A stretch of DNA of 64,000 nucleotides from JAWLHJ01 sp039587535 (GTDB taxonomy: Bacteria > Gemmatimonadota > Gemmatimonadetes > Longimicrobiales > Gaopeijiaceae): positions 1-64,000 of the forward strand of contig JBDHIF010000005.1 of the NCBI GenBank assembly GCA_039587535.1, given 5' to 3'. The translations under genes and the position numbers were made by a program. A model generated the notes under the pieces. That model saw nothing but the letters and a program-made list of their open reading frames with translations. It made no database searches and was not told where the DNA came from. Below are positions 51,413 to 61,740 of the stretch, in pieces. Within the stretch, counting starts at the first letter, position 1, and the number at the start of each line of letters is the position of its first letter.

Positions 51413-52626
51413 GACGCTTCGCGGTCCGGAGCAGAGGCGTTCCAGGCGCGCTCGAACAGTCGGCGCATCCCCGGCGAGAGCGGTACGTCACGCCGCTGCA
51501 TGGCTCGCTCAGCGTCCTCCAGGAACTTGTCCAGGCGATATGTGGCGAGCTCGGCGCCGGTCCCCCAGCTGAAGGCGGGCACGCGCGTCGGTGGCATCGC
51601 GCCCCCGAAAAGGTTGCTGCCGGCGCCCACCACCGTCCCCGTGTTGAGCACGGTACCGATTCCGGTCTTCACATGATCTCCGAGGAAGCACCCGAGCTTC
51701 ATGACGCCGGTATCGCGGGGACCATCGGGTGTCCAGATGGAAACGGAGCCGTAGTTGTTCTTCAGGTCCGAATTCGTGGTCATGGCGCCGAGATTGACCC
51801 AGCGGCCGAGGAGCGCGTGGCCCAAATATCCGTCGTGGGCCTTGTTCGTGAACCCGAGGAGCACGGTGTCCGACACCTCACCGCGGATCTTGCATACCGG
51901 CCCAATGGAGGAGGCCCCGACCTGTCCGCCGAAGACCCTGCACCGCGGTCCGATCCAAAGAGGTCCCACGAGTCGAGCCGGGCCCTCTACGCTGGCGCCG
52001 GCCTCCAAGCGGACGGGGCCGTCTCGAAGGTCCACGGTGACCCCGGGCTCAACGACCGTATCTTCGGCCATCGACAGGAGGCCATCGCCTATGCGGTGAA
52101 CGCCGGGCGGCGTACCCGTATCGGCCCACAGCAACGCCCCGTCGCGGGCGATCTGCTCGGCGTTGTCCCGCACGAGCGTCCATGGTGCTTCAAGAATCCG
52201 CCCTTCGATCCTTTCGCGGCGGGAGGCCCATCCGCCATCGGGATTGAGGTAGGCCTCCGGGCCGGGCGGCTCGTGGCCGGCGGGCACGAACCACCCCACG
52301 ACGGCATCGTCGGAGACTAGGGTCATAGGCTCGGCGAGATCCGGGATCCCTCCGGGCTCCGGCACGAGGCGACTGGAGAGGTAGAGCCGGTCGGTCTCCG
52401 CGGCTCTCGGGGCGGATCCCAGGACCGGGGCGGCGCCTGGCTCCTCGAACCCTTCGAGCGCGTCGGAGGTCACGTGCCCTCGACAGGATATCCCGAGCGA
52501 CCGCTCGCTCCTTTCCCGGAGGGTCATCGTGCCGAAAACCAGCTCCCCGATGGGTCGGGTCAGCGAGAACGGTGCCCATGCTCGGGCCTTTGCATCATCG
52601 AAGAGGACGAGGTGGGCGCGGCTCAA
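51409..52626 (-). CDS. GlmU-like sugar nucleotidyltransferase of the Bacteroidota type
   Basis: A 405-residue protein. The first 200 residues open HLVLFDDAKARAWAPFSLTRPIGELVFGTMTLRER, a GlmU-like nucleotidyltransferase pattern without the classic LAAGxGTRM. The C-terminal part is a left-handed beta helix of hexapeptide repeats (about 195-360), including GHALLGRWVNLGAMTTNSDLKNNYG and GVMKLGCFLGDHVKTGIGTVLNTG. It probably makes a UDP-sugar or acyl-sugar intermediate; the substrate is unknown. Start TTG 52626, behind GGAGGT at 6 bases. It is coupled to the MBL gene by GTGA. Confidence 0.78.
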   Translation of the reverse strand: MSRAHLVLFDDAKARAWAPFSLTRPIGELVFGTMTLRERSERSLGISCRGHVTSDALEGFEEPGAAPVLGSAPRAAETDRLYLSSRLVPEPGGIPDLAEPMTLVSDDAVVGWFVPAGHEPPGPEAYLNPDGGWASRRERIEGRILEAPWTLVRDNAEQIARDGALLWADTGTPPGVHRIGDGLLSMAEDTVVEPGVTVDLRDGPVRLEAGASVEGPARLVGPLWIGPRCRVFGGQVGASSIGPVCKIRGEVSDTVLLGFTNKAHDGYLGHALLGRWVNLGAMTTNSDLKNNYGSVSIWTPDGPRDTGVMKLGCFLGDHVKTGIGTVLNTGTVVGAGSNLFGGAMPPTRVPAFSWGTGAELATYRLDKFLEDAERAMQRRDVPLSPGMRRLFERAWNASAPDREAS

Positions 52627-52632
52627 TTCACG

Positions 52633-52638
52633 ACCTCC
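52633..52638 (-). promoter_or_regulatory. Shine-Dalgarno for a TTG start
   Basis: GGAGGT on the minus strand lies 6 bases before the TTG at 52624-52626, supporting this start for the GlmU-like gene. Confidence 0.6.
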
Positions 52639-52665
52639 GGTCGGCGCTCGTGACGCGGGGGGGGC

Positions 52666-53055
52666 TCAGCCGGCATCCAGGATCTCACGAATGCGGGCGA
52701 GAAGCTTCATGGGGCTGAACGGCTTGGTCACGAAGTCCGATGCTCCTCCTGCCAGGGCCAGGTCACGGTCGCTGTCCTGGCCCTTTGCTGTCAGGATGAT
52801 CACCGGCAGGGTGTTGCTCTCGGGGTCGGCGCGGATCCTGGAGAGGACTTCGAGGCCGTTGGCCCCCGGCATGACGAGATCGAGAATCACCAGATCGGGA
52901 CCGAACTCCTGCACCGTGCGGAGTCCCTGTTCTCCATCGTCCGCCTCTTCGACCTCGTAGCCCTCGGTCTCGAGTCGCGTCGCCAGGAGGCGGCGGATGT
53001 GGGGTTCGTCGTCGACGATCAGGATCCGCTGGCGCGGCGTGTTCACTGCTTCCAT
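52666..53055 (-). CDS. Single-domain response regulator
   Basis: A 129-residue CheY-like receiver with no output domain. Seen: DDEPHIR acidic pair (about residues 15-21), phosphoacceptor Asp in LVILDLVMPGANG (about 58), Thr in ILTAKG (about 88) and Lys in FVTKPFSP (about 110). It may relay phosphate or act by binding. ATG 53055, with its own promoter upstream. It lies 39 bases before the GlmU-like gene on the same strand, and the kinase at 55.1 kb is the closest candidate partner. Confidence 0.9.
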   Translation of the reverse strand: MEAVNTPRQRILIVDDEPHIRRLLATRLETEGYEVEEADDGEQGLRTVQEFGPDLVILDLVMPGANGLEVLSRIRADPESNTLPVIILTAKGQDSDRDLALAGGASDFVTKPFSPMKLLARIREILDAG

Positions 53056-53112
53056 GTGTCTCCTCGTCGCCGTGGCGCCAACGGTGCCGAACCCCCGCTG
53101 GGAAGCGGCGGG

Positions 53113-53141
53113 AACCTACTCGGTGGGTGGGGTAAAGTCAA
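53113..53141 (-). promoter_or_regulatory. Promoter of the response-regulator operon
   Basis: On the minus strand TTGACT (53136-53141) and TAGGTT (53113-53118) are 17 bases apart, 58 bases upstream of the response-regulator ATG. The layout is nearly the same as the SRP RNA promoter (TTGACC, 17 bases, TAGCTT). Confidence 0.6.
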
Positions 53142-53226
53142 GCAATCCAAGGGTTTTTCGGGGTTGACCCGGACCCTGTCCCCAACCAAGTTTGCGGGCC
53201 TGCTCGTCCCTTATCCGGATGCCATT

Positions 53227-53811
53227 GTGACCAACGAAGCACGCGCCGGGCACCGCCACGCGCCGAAGGTTATCGCCCTCGCGGCTGCCCTGCTCATGGG
53301 GCCGCTAGCCTGTGGGGACGATCCGTTCGCTTTCAACTGGAGCGATCGGCCGGACACCGTGGTCCTGTATTCCCTTGCGCGTCCCGAGTTGAACGTGCCG
53401 TCCGGCTTCAATTTCCTGTCAGCCGCCACGGTGACGATCGAGTCGCCGAGGTCGACCGGGGCGTGGGACGTGGCGCTCGACACAAGGGGAAGCGATCTGG
53501 TCTTGCTCCCCCCCGGCGCCCTGGGGGTGGACTCACGGGCCCGCATCGCCCCGCTGGATGGTCTCACGCTAGCCGACGTGGAGGAGGCACCCTCGGATAC
53601 GGCGGTCTACGTCTCCGCATCGCCGGTCCCGGTGAGGGCCGGTACCGTCTACATCGTACGCACGGATCAACGCGCAGGTTCGTTCGGGTCGCGGTGCGTA
53701 TACTATGCCAAGATGGAGGCAATCGAGATCGACGTCGGCGAGGGAACGCTACGCTTCCGACACGTCACCAACCCTGTCTGCAACGACCGCCGACTGGTTC
53801 CGCCTGGTTGA
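53227..53811 (+). CDS. Putative lipoprotein of unknown function
   Basis: A 194-residue protein not recognised as a named family. GTG 53227 gives a basic start, a hydrophobic stretch (ALAAALLMGPLA) and a Cys at about residue 28, a lipobox-like site, so it is probably an outer-membrane or periplasmic lipoprotein. The rest looks beta-rich with a SNW-type aromatic start (FAFNWSDRPDTVVLYSLARPE) and a terminal Cys pair (SRCVYYAKM...NPVCNDRR, about residues 158-190) that could form a disulfide. Its stop overlaps the serS start by one base (TGATG). Confidence 0.6.
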   Translation: MTNEARAGHRHAPKVIALAAALLMGPLACGDDPFAFNWSDRPDTVVLYSLARPELNVPSGFNFLSAATVTIESPRSTGAWDVALDTRGSDLVLLPPGALGVDSRARIAPLDGLTLADVEEAPSDTAVYVSASPVPVRAGTVYIVRTDQRAGSFGSRCVYYAKMEAIEIDVGEGTLRFRHVTNPVCNDRRLVPPG

Positions 53812-55091
53812 TGCTGGATCTCCGACATGTCCGGAACGCGCCCGAAGCCGTCAGGGAACGGCTGTCCAGGCGGGATCCGTCCCATCGCGGCGCCATAGAC
53901 CGCGTACTCGACCTGGATGAGCAGCGTCGAGCGGACCTCGCTGAGGTGAATGAACTGAAGGCGGAGCGAAACAGCACCTCCAAGCGCATCGGTGAGCTGA
54001 AGAGGGCGGGTGAGGACGCCGCGGAGCTGGTGGAGGCGATGCGGCGGGTCGGCGAGCGCATCGACCAGATCGACGCCCGGGTCGGGGAGACCGAGGCCGA
54101 AATCGAGACGATCCTTCTGGGGCTGCCCAATCTCCCGCTGGACGCTGTGCCGATCGGGGGCGAGGAGGCCAACGAGGTGGTCGCCACTCATGGGAGCCCC
54201 GCGACCTTCGCCTTCGAGCCGAAGCCGCATTGGGAGCTCGGGGAAGTCCTGGGGATTCTCGACCTTCCGGCGGGCGCCGCCGTGAGTGGCTCCGGGTTCC
54301 CGGTCCTGCGCGGCACCGGAGCTCGACTCCAGAGGGGACTCATCAACTGGTTCCTGGACGTCCACGTCGAGGAGCACGGGTACGAGGAAGTCCGCGTGCC
54401 CTACCTGGTGAACCGGGACGCCATGACGGGGACGGGCCAGCTGCCGAAATTCGCCGACGAGTCGTACTTGACCGAGCGCGATGACCTTTGGCTCATTCCC
54501 ACGGCCGAGGTGCCTGTGACCAACCTCCACCGTGGGCAGATGATGTCCCTCGAGGACCTGCCGAAGAAGCTCACCGCTTACTCTCCGTGCTTCCGGCGGG
54601 AGGCTGGCGCCGCGGGGAAGGATACCCGCGGGCTGCTCAGAGTCCATCAGTTCGACAAGGTGGAGCTCGTCCGGTACGAGGCACCCGAGCGCAGCCTGGA
54701 TGCACTGGAAGAGCTCACCGGGCATGCGGAGGAGCTTCTGAAGCGGCTCGGGCTGCATTACCGCCGGCTTCGTCTCGCCACCGGCGATCTGGGCCAGAGC
54801 GGTGCCATGACCTACGACCTCGAGGTCTGGGCGCCGGGAGTCGCGAAGTGGCTGGAGGTGTCGAGCTGCACCACCTTCACCGATTATCAGGCACGCCGAG
54901 CGGATCTGCGCTTCAAGCGCTCGCAGGCCGACAAGCCCGAGCACGTGCATACCCTCAATGGGTCGGCGCTGGCGCTTCCGCGGGTGGTGGCGGCACTGCT
55001 GGAGACCTATCAGCGAGCGGACGGAAGCGTGGAGCTGCCCGATGTGCTGCACCCCTACGTCGGTCGAGATATCCTGACCGTTTCCTCCTGA
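53811..55091 (+). CDS. serS: Seryl-tRNA synthetase
   Basis: A 426-residue class II synthetase that charges Ser and Sec tRNAs. An N-terminal coiled-coil arm (about residues 25-105, with LAEVNELKAERNSTSKRIGELK) reaches the long variable arm of tRNA-Ser. The catalytic domain has motif 2 SPCFRREAGAAGKDTRGLLRVHQF (about 258-281) and motif 3 NGSALALPRVVAALLE (about 383-398). The ATG 53811 overlaps the lipoprotein stop; longer in-frame starts lie inside the lipoprotein gene. Confidence 0.96.
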   Translation: MLDLRHVRNAPEAVRERLSRRDPSHRGAIDRVLDLDEQRRADLAEVNELKAERNSTSKRIGELKRAGEDAAELVEAMRRVGERIDQIDARVGETEAEIETILLGLPNLPLDAVPIGGEEANEVVATHGSPATFAFEPKPHWELGEVLGILDLPAGAAVSGSGFPVLRGTGARLQRGLINWFLDVHVEEHGYEEVRVPYLVNRDAMTGTGQLPKFADESYLTERDDLWLIPTAEVPVTNLHRGQMMSLEDLPKKLTAYSPCFRREAGAAGKDTRGLLRVHQFDKVELVRYEAPERSLDALEELTGHAEELLKRLGLHYRRLRLATGDLGQSGAMTYDLEVWAPGVAKWLEVSSCTTFTDYQARRADLRFKRSQADKPEHVHTLNGSALALPRVVAALLETYQRADGSVELPDVLHPYVGRDILTVSS

Positions 55092-55115
55092 TCGGCGGGT
55101 CGGCCGCCACGCGCG

Positions 55116-56291
55116 ATGATTCGGATCAAATGGCCCGTCGCGCTTGCGACCCTCTTCGTGCTCCTGTTGGGGTGGTATCTGTTGTACACGCAACAGGTCG
55201 TCCAGCAGGCCCGAGGCAACGCCGCGATGCTCTCGAGGATATTCGCGGAAGTGCAGGCGGGGCTGGTCACTCAGGGGAACGAGACCCAGGTCCTCCTCGA
55301 TCTACAGGGTATCGTGATCGACGCTGGTGTCCCGCTCATCGTCATGGGCCCGGGAGACTCCGTCCTCGCCCATGAGAATCTTCCGTTCTCGGTGGACGCG
55401 AATACGGCCGAGGGGCAGGAACGGATTCAGGCTTACGTTCGACGGTTGGATGCGGAGAACCCGCCCATCGGCGATCCGGACCTCATGCACATCCACTTCG
55501 GCGACACGCCGGAGGTGCGGAGGCTCCGCTGGATTCCCTGGCTGCAGGCAGGAGGGCTGTTTCTCACGGTCCTCATCGGGTTCGTCGTCGTTCGGTACCA
55601 ACGGAGGGCCGAGGGAGAGAAGGCGTGGACGGCCATGGCCCGGGAGCTCGCGCATCAGCTCGGTACGCCGCTTTCGTCGCTGCAGGGGTGGCTGGAGGTC
55701 CTCAGGCTTCGCCCCGACGAACGGCCCGGCTCGTTGGATGAGGCAGAGGTGGCCGACGCGATCGGCGAGGACGTGGAGCGACTGGAGCGGATCAGCCATC
55801 GGTTCGAGCTCATCGGGCGAGAGCCCGAGCTGCAAAGCCTTTCCGTCCGCCAGGTCGTGGGGGATCTGGAACAGTATCTTGCTGCGCGGATTCCGCGGCT
55901 GACTCGGAAAGGCGTGGAGCTGTTGGTGGACGTCCCACCCGGATTGCCCCGCATCATGGGCAACGAGGTCTTGCTGATGTGGGCACTGGAGAACGTCGTC
56001 AAGAATGCGCTCGACGCCCTGGCGGGGCGGGGAGGGAAGATCACCATCTATGCGCGAGAAGTCGGCGGGAGATGGGTCAGCCTGCGGATTCGGGATACGG
56101 GACCCGGCGTGGATCCGACGGTGAGGGACAAGATCTTCGAGCCGGGTGTGAGCTCCAAAAAGGGTGGGTGGGGCGTGGGCCTCGCCCTCTCGAGGCGCAT
56201 CGTGGAAGGGGTACACGGGGGGCGGATCGAGCTCCTCGAGGGCATGGAAGGCACGACCTTCCAGATCCGGCTGCCCATCGCGGATACCTGA
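55116..56291 (+). CDS. Membrane sensor histidine kinase (HQLGTP type)
   Basis: A 391-residue kinase with one helix at about residues 8-26, an extracytoplasmic part to about residue 140, a second helix (about 141-163), and then a cytoplasmic core. The H box reads AMARELAHQLGTPLSSLQGWLEVL (about 172-196; His at about 180), with HQLGTP instead of HELRTP. The N box is NVVKNALDALA (about 290), G1 IRDTGPGVDP (about 327), G2 GVGLALSR (about 351). There is no HAMP. Probably autophosphorylates in response to an outside signal. It starts 24 bases after serS, with pcrA 25 bases downstream. Confidence 0.9.
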   Translation: MIRIKWPVALATLFVLLLGWYLLYTQQVVQQARGNAAMLSRIFAEVQAGLVTQGNETQVLLDLQGIVIDAGVPLIVMGPGDSVLAHENLPFSVDANTAEGQERIQAYVRRLDAENPPIGDPDLMHIHFGDTPEVRRLRWIPWLQAGGLFLTVLIGFVVVRYQRRAEGEKAWTAMARELAHQLGTPLSSLQGWLEVLRLRPDERPGSLDEAEVADAIGEDVERLERISHRFELIGREPELQSLSVRQVVGDLEQYLAARIPRLTRKGVELLVDVPPGLPRIMGNEVLLMWALENVVKNALDALAGRGGKITIYAREVGGRWVSLRIRDTGPGVDPTVRDKIFEPGVSSKKGGWGVGLALSRRIVEGVHGGRIELLEGMEGTTFQIRLPIADT

Positions 56292-56316
56292 TGACTGAGA
56301 GACGATCGATCCGAGC

Positions 56317-58581
56317 ATGAGCGTTCACCTGGAGGGGCTCAATCCCGAACAGCGGGAGGCGACCGAGCACGTGGAAGGGCCGCTTCTGGTTCTGGCGGGT
56401 GCTGGTTCCGGGAAGACGCGCGTGCTCACGACACGGATATGCCACCTCATCCACGAGCACGGCGTCCCGCCGGATCGCATTCTGGCCGTGACCTTCACGA
56501 ACAAGGCTGCCGGCGAGATGCGCGAGCGCATCGGGCGCATGCTGGGTGCCGATCCCAGGGGGATGTGGGTTGGGACGTTCCACGCCCTCGGGGCTCGCCT
56601 GCTTCGGCGCCACGTGGACCGCTTGGGATGGGATCGATCCTTCAGCATCTTCGACGCCGATCAGTCCCTGCGCCTCGTGAAGAGCGTCCAGGAGGCAGTG
56701 GGTATCGACCCGAAGCGATGGAATCCCAAGGCCATCCGCGGGGAGATGAGCAACGCCAAGAACCAGCTCGTGACCGCGCAGCGATTCGCGATGGACAACG
56801 ATGGTTCCTTCGATCTCTTCGCGCGCACGGTGGCCAAGGTATATCCCGAGTATCAGAAGGCGCTCGAGCACCAGAACGCATTCGATTTCGACGATCTGCT
56901 GATGAAGCCCGTGGAGTTGTTCGAGCAGGTGCCAGCCCTCCTCGAGCAGTACCAGGAGCGCTTCCAGTTCATCCTCGTAGACGAGTACCAGGACACGAAC
57001 CGGGCGCAGTATCGCTTCGTCGAGCTGCTGGCGGCCCGGCACGGTAACCTCATGGTCGTCGGGGATGATGACCAATCCATCTACGGGTGGCGGGGGGCTG
57101 ACATCCGAAACATCCTCGACTTCGAGGAGGGCTTTCCGGGCGCGCGCACGGTTCGGCTGGAGCGGAACTACCGCTCGACGCAGTCGATTCTCGACGCGGC
57201 CAATCACGTCATCGCGGAGAACGTGGACCGGAAGGGTAAGACCCTTCGCACAGAGCGCACCGGTGGTGATCCCACCACCGTGGTGGAGACGTTCGACGAG
57301 ACCGACGAGGCGCGATGGATCGTCTCGGACCTGGAGACACGTGTCCGTGACGTGCCCCATTGGTCCTACGGAGACGCGGCGGTGCTGTACCGCACCAACG
57401 CGCAGGCTCGGGCCCTCGAAGACGCGTTCAGGCGAGAGGGAGTCCCCTATCAGGTGATCGGCAGCGTGCGATTCTACGAACGCCGCGAGATCCAGGACGT
57501 CCTCGGGTATCTTCGCCTGATTTCCAACCCCCGGGACGAGATCGCCTTCCGCCGTGTCGTGAACTATCCGCGTCGCGGGATCGGACTGACCTCGCTGGAG
57601 CATCTCCGGAGATGGGCGTCCAGCCGGGGGTTGTCCCTCCTCGAAGCCGCCGAGCGTGCCGAGGAGATCATGGAGATCCGTGCCGCCGCCACGCGCTCCC
57701 TCGTTCGCTTTGCGGACCTGGTTCGTGAGTTCAGCATCCGCGCTGCTCAGGTGAGCGTAGGCGAGCTTCTGGAGGAGCTCGTCGAGCACCTCGACCTGCT
57801 GCGCCACCTTCAGGACGAAGGACCCGAGGGAGAGGATCGCGCCCGGAACGTAGCCGAGCTCATCGCTGGCGCGGTGGACTTCGACGCGGCCACTGCCACA
57901 GCGGTGGAGCAAGAAGATCAGGATCGGTTCACGGAGCTCGATCTATACCTCCAACAGGTCGCGCTGGTGGCCGACGTCGACAAGCTGGATCCCGATTCGG
58001 ATGCCGTGACGCTCATGACCCTCCACAACGCGAAGGGCCTGGAGTTCCCGTTGGTCTACATCGCCGGAATGGAAGAGGGCTTGTTCCCGCTCGGGCGGGC
58101 GTACGACGATCCGTCCGCCCTGGAGGAGGAGCGGAGACTGTTCTACGTGGGCATCACGAGAGCCGAAGACAAGCTGACTCTGAGCTGGGCACGGCAGCGT
58201 CGGCGCGCTGGAGACTTCAACCACAACACACGGTCGTCCTTCGTGGATGCGGTGCCGGAGACGCTGCTTGAGGAGCGCCGGAGCGAACGGCTCGAGCTCC
58301 TGAGATCCGGCACCCCCCACCGCGGCCGCGGCCACCGAACCTCCTTCGGGGGCTCGCACTATCGCGATACCACGTACGAGCCGGATCCCGACCTGGGCAT
58401 GAACCAGGATTTGCCGCGTTTCGCTCCGGGCGAGCGGGTCCTGCACGCCACATTCGGGTCCGGGGCGGTCGTGGAGGTCACCGGCTTCGGTCGTGACCTC
58501 AAGGTGACCGTGGACTTCGATGACGTGGGCCGCAAGAGGCTGCTCGCGCGATATGCCTCGCTGGAGAAGGACTGGCCATGA
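56317..58581 (+). CDS. pcrA: UvrD/PcrA-type DNA helicase
   Basis: A 754-residue superfamily 1A helicase. Motif Q LNPEQREA (about residues 8-15), motif I VLAGAGSGKTRVLTTR (about 25-40), Ia TFTNKAAGEM (about 58-67), II ILVDEYQDTNRAQY (about 221-234), III GDDDQSIYGWRGAD (about 247-260), IV RLERNYRS (about 283-290), V VTLMTLHNAKGLEFPLVYI (about 564-582) and VI EEERRLFYVGITRAEDKL (about 605-622). A Tudor-like C-terminus (FGSGAVVEVTGFGRDLKVTVDF) follows. It unwinds DNA in repair and clears replication obstacles. The stop overlaps gatC by ATGA. Confidence 0.95.
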   Translation: MSVHLEGLNPEQREATEHVEGPLLVLAGAGSGKTRVLTTRICHLIHEHGVPPDRILAVTFTNKAAGEMRERIGRMLGADPRGMWVGTFHALGARLLRRHVDRLGWDRSFSIFDADQSLRLVKSVQEAVGIDPKRWNPKAIRGEMSNAKNQLVTAQRFAMDNDGSFDLFARTVAKVYPEYQKALEHQNAFDFDDLLMKPVELFEQVPALLEQYQERFQFILVDEYQDTNRAQYRFVELLAARHGNLMVVGDDDQSIYGWRGADIRNILDFEEGFPGARTVRLERNYRSTQSILDAANHVIAENVDRKGKTLRTERTGGDPTTVVETFDETDEARWIVSDLETRVRDVPHWSYGDAAVLYRTNAQARALEDAFRREGVPYQVIGSVRFYERREIQDVLGYLRLISNPRDEIAFRRVVNYPRRGIGLTSLEHLRRWASSRGLSLLEAAERAEEIMEIRAAATRSLVRFADLVREFSIRAAQVSVGELLEELVEHLDLLRHLQDEGPEGEDRARNVAELIAGAVDFDAATATAVEQEDQDRFTELDLYLQQVALVADVDKLDPDSDAVTLMTLHNAKGLEFPLVYIAGMEEGLFPLGRAYDDPSALEEERRLFYVGITRAEDKLTLSWARQRRRAGDFNHNTRSSFVDAVPETLLEERRSERLELLRSGTPHRGRGHRTSFGGSHYRDTTYEPDPDLGMNQDLPRFAPGERVLHATFGSGAVVEVTGFGRDLKVTVDFDDVGRKRLLARYASLEKDWP

Positions 58582-58895
58582 GCGTGGATCGGGACGAGGT
58601 GCTCCGCATTGCGGGACTCGCGAAGCTCCGTCTGGACGAAGATGAGCTCGAGCGCATGACGGGGGACTTGAACTCGATCCTCGGGCACGTCGACACCCTC
58701 GCGGAGCTGGAGGAGGAGGACGTCCCCCGTGAGGAGGAACGCGCTGAGGGACGCCGGTCCACGCGGTCCGGCGAGAAGACCGACGCAGAGCCTGGACGTC
58801 TTGATCCGTCGACTATGGCACCTTCTTTTCGCGACGGGTTCTTCGTGGTGCCGCCGCCGCCGGGGTTCGAGGTCGGAGGGGGAGGCGAGTCGTGA
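58578..58895 (+). CDS. gatC: Glu-tRNA(Gln) amidotransferase subunit C
   Basis: A 105-residue subunit that holds GatA and GatB together. Seen: VLRIAGLAKLRLDEDELERMTGDLNSILGHVDTLAELEEEDVP at about residues 8-50, the family's only strong signature, and a C-terminal APSFRDGFFVVPPPPGF. A basic and acidic insert at about 52-75 is longer than usual. It is translated with pcrA and gatA by 4-base overlaps (ATGA and GTGA). Confidence 0.93.
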   Translation: MSVDRDEVLRIAGLAKLRLDEDELERMTGDLNSILGHVDTLAELEEEDVPREEERAEGRRSTRSGEKTDAEPGRLDPSTMAPSFRDGFFVVPPPPGFEVGGGGES

Positions 58896-60231
58896 GCTCG
58901 GACTTGCTGGAGATCATCCGCGAAGCGGAGGAATCGGAAGGCGGGGTGAACGCCTTCCTGTCGCTCGCGGAAGCGGTACCGGCCGGCGAGCCCACCGGGC
59001 CCTTGGCGGGTGTCCCAGTTGCGGTGAAGGACAATATCGCGACCAGGGGGTTGCCTACCACATGTGGCTCCAGGCTCCTCGAGGATTACGTCTCGCCTTT
59101 CGAGGCCACTGCCGTGCGGAGGCTCACCGAGGCCGGGGCATGGGTGGTGGGGAAGACGAACATGGACGAGTTCGGCATGGGCTCCTCCAGCGAGAACTCC
59201 GCTTTTGGTCCCGTGCGGAATCCCCATGATCCCGGAAGAGTGACCGGGGGGAGCTCCGGTGGCTCGGCGGCGGCGGTGGCCGCCGGATACGTGCGGATGG
59301 CCCTGGGTTCCGAAACGGGCGGATCCGTGCGACAGCCGGCGGCGTTCTGTGGCGTTGTCGGAATCAAGCCCACCTACGGAAGAGTGAGTCGTTACGGATT
59401 GGTGGCCTTCGCGTCGTCCATGGACCAGATCGGGGCGTTTGGCAGGACGGTGGAGGACGCCGCTCGACTGTTGGAGGCGGTCGCGGGGCACGACCCACTT
59501 GATGCCACCTCGGCGGACGTCGCTCCGCCCGCTCTGACGGCGGCGACCAAGCGCGGCGTGGCCGGTCTCGTGATCGGCGTGCCGGAGGAGTATTTTCCAG
59601 AGTCTCTGGACCCCGGGATTCGTGCGCTCGTCGAGGACGCTCTGGCCCGTCTGGAGAAGGAGGGTGCCGAGCTCCGGAGCGTGTCGCTCCGTCACACTCG
59701 CTTCGCCATCCCCACCTATTACGTCCTCGCGCCGGCGGAGGCGTCGAGCAACCTCTCCCGGTTCGACGGCGTGCGCTATGGTCGGCGCGCCGGCGCGGAC
59801 GAGATCGGTGCGATGTACGAGGAGACCCGCTCGGCCGGCTTCGGAGCGGAAGTCAAGCGCCGGATCATGCTTGGCACCTACGTGCTGTCGGCCGGCTACT
59901 ACGATCGTTACTACGGGCGCGCCGAGCGCGCTCGAGCCTACATCACGCAGGACTTCCGCACGGTGTTCTCAGAGGGAGTGGACGTGCTCTTCACGCCCAC
60001 CACGCCCACGACGGCGTTTTCGCTGGGGGCACGGGTGGACGATCCAGTCCAGATGTACCTCTCCGATGTGTTCACGGTGACGGCGAATCTGGCGGGCATT
60101 CCGGGGATGTCCGTGCCGGTCGGGATCCTGGACGGTCTGCCGGTCGGAGGGCAGATCCTTGCCCCCTGGTGGCGGGAGGATACCGCCGTCGCGGTCGGCG
60201 CTGTGCTCGAGGCCACGGGAGGGGAAGGACC

Positions 60232-60235
<4 letters not shown>
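58892..60235 (+). CDS. gatA: Glu-tRNA(Gln) amidotransferase subunit A
   Basis: A 447-residue amidase-signature enzyme that releases ammonia from Gln for GatB. Catalytic triad: Lys in VPVAVKDNIATRG (about residues 43-55), Ser in GGSSGGSAAAVAAG (about 118-131) and the nucleophile Ser in GSETGGSVRQPAAFCG (about 138-153). The Arg/Asp Gln-binding residues of the C-terminal half appear present. Start GTG 58892 overlaps gatC (GTGA). It overlaps gatB by 4 bases. Confidence 0.95.
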
Positions 60236-61662
<1,427 letters not shown>

Positions 61663-61740
61663 CCGTCGCCGATGCACCAATAGAAAGGGGGCGCGGCACG
61701 CCCCTGGAGGCGATCCGGGACCCGTCGGGCCGGCGTTTTC

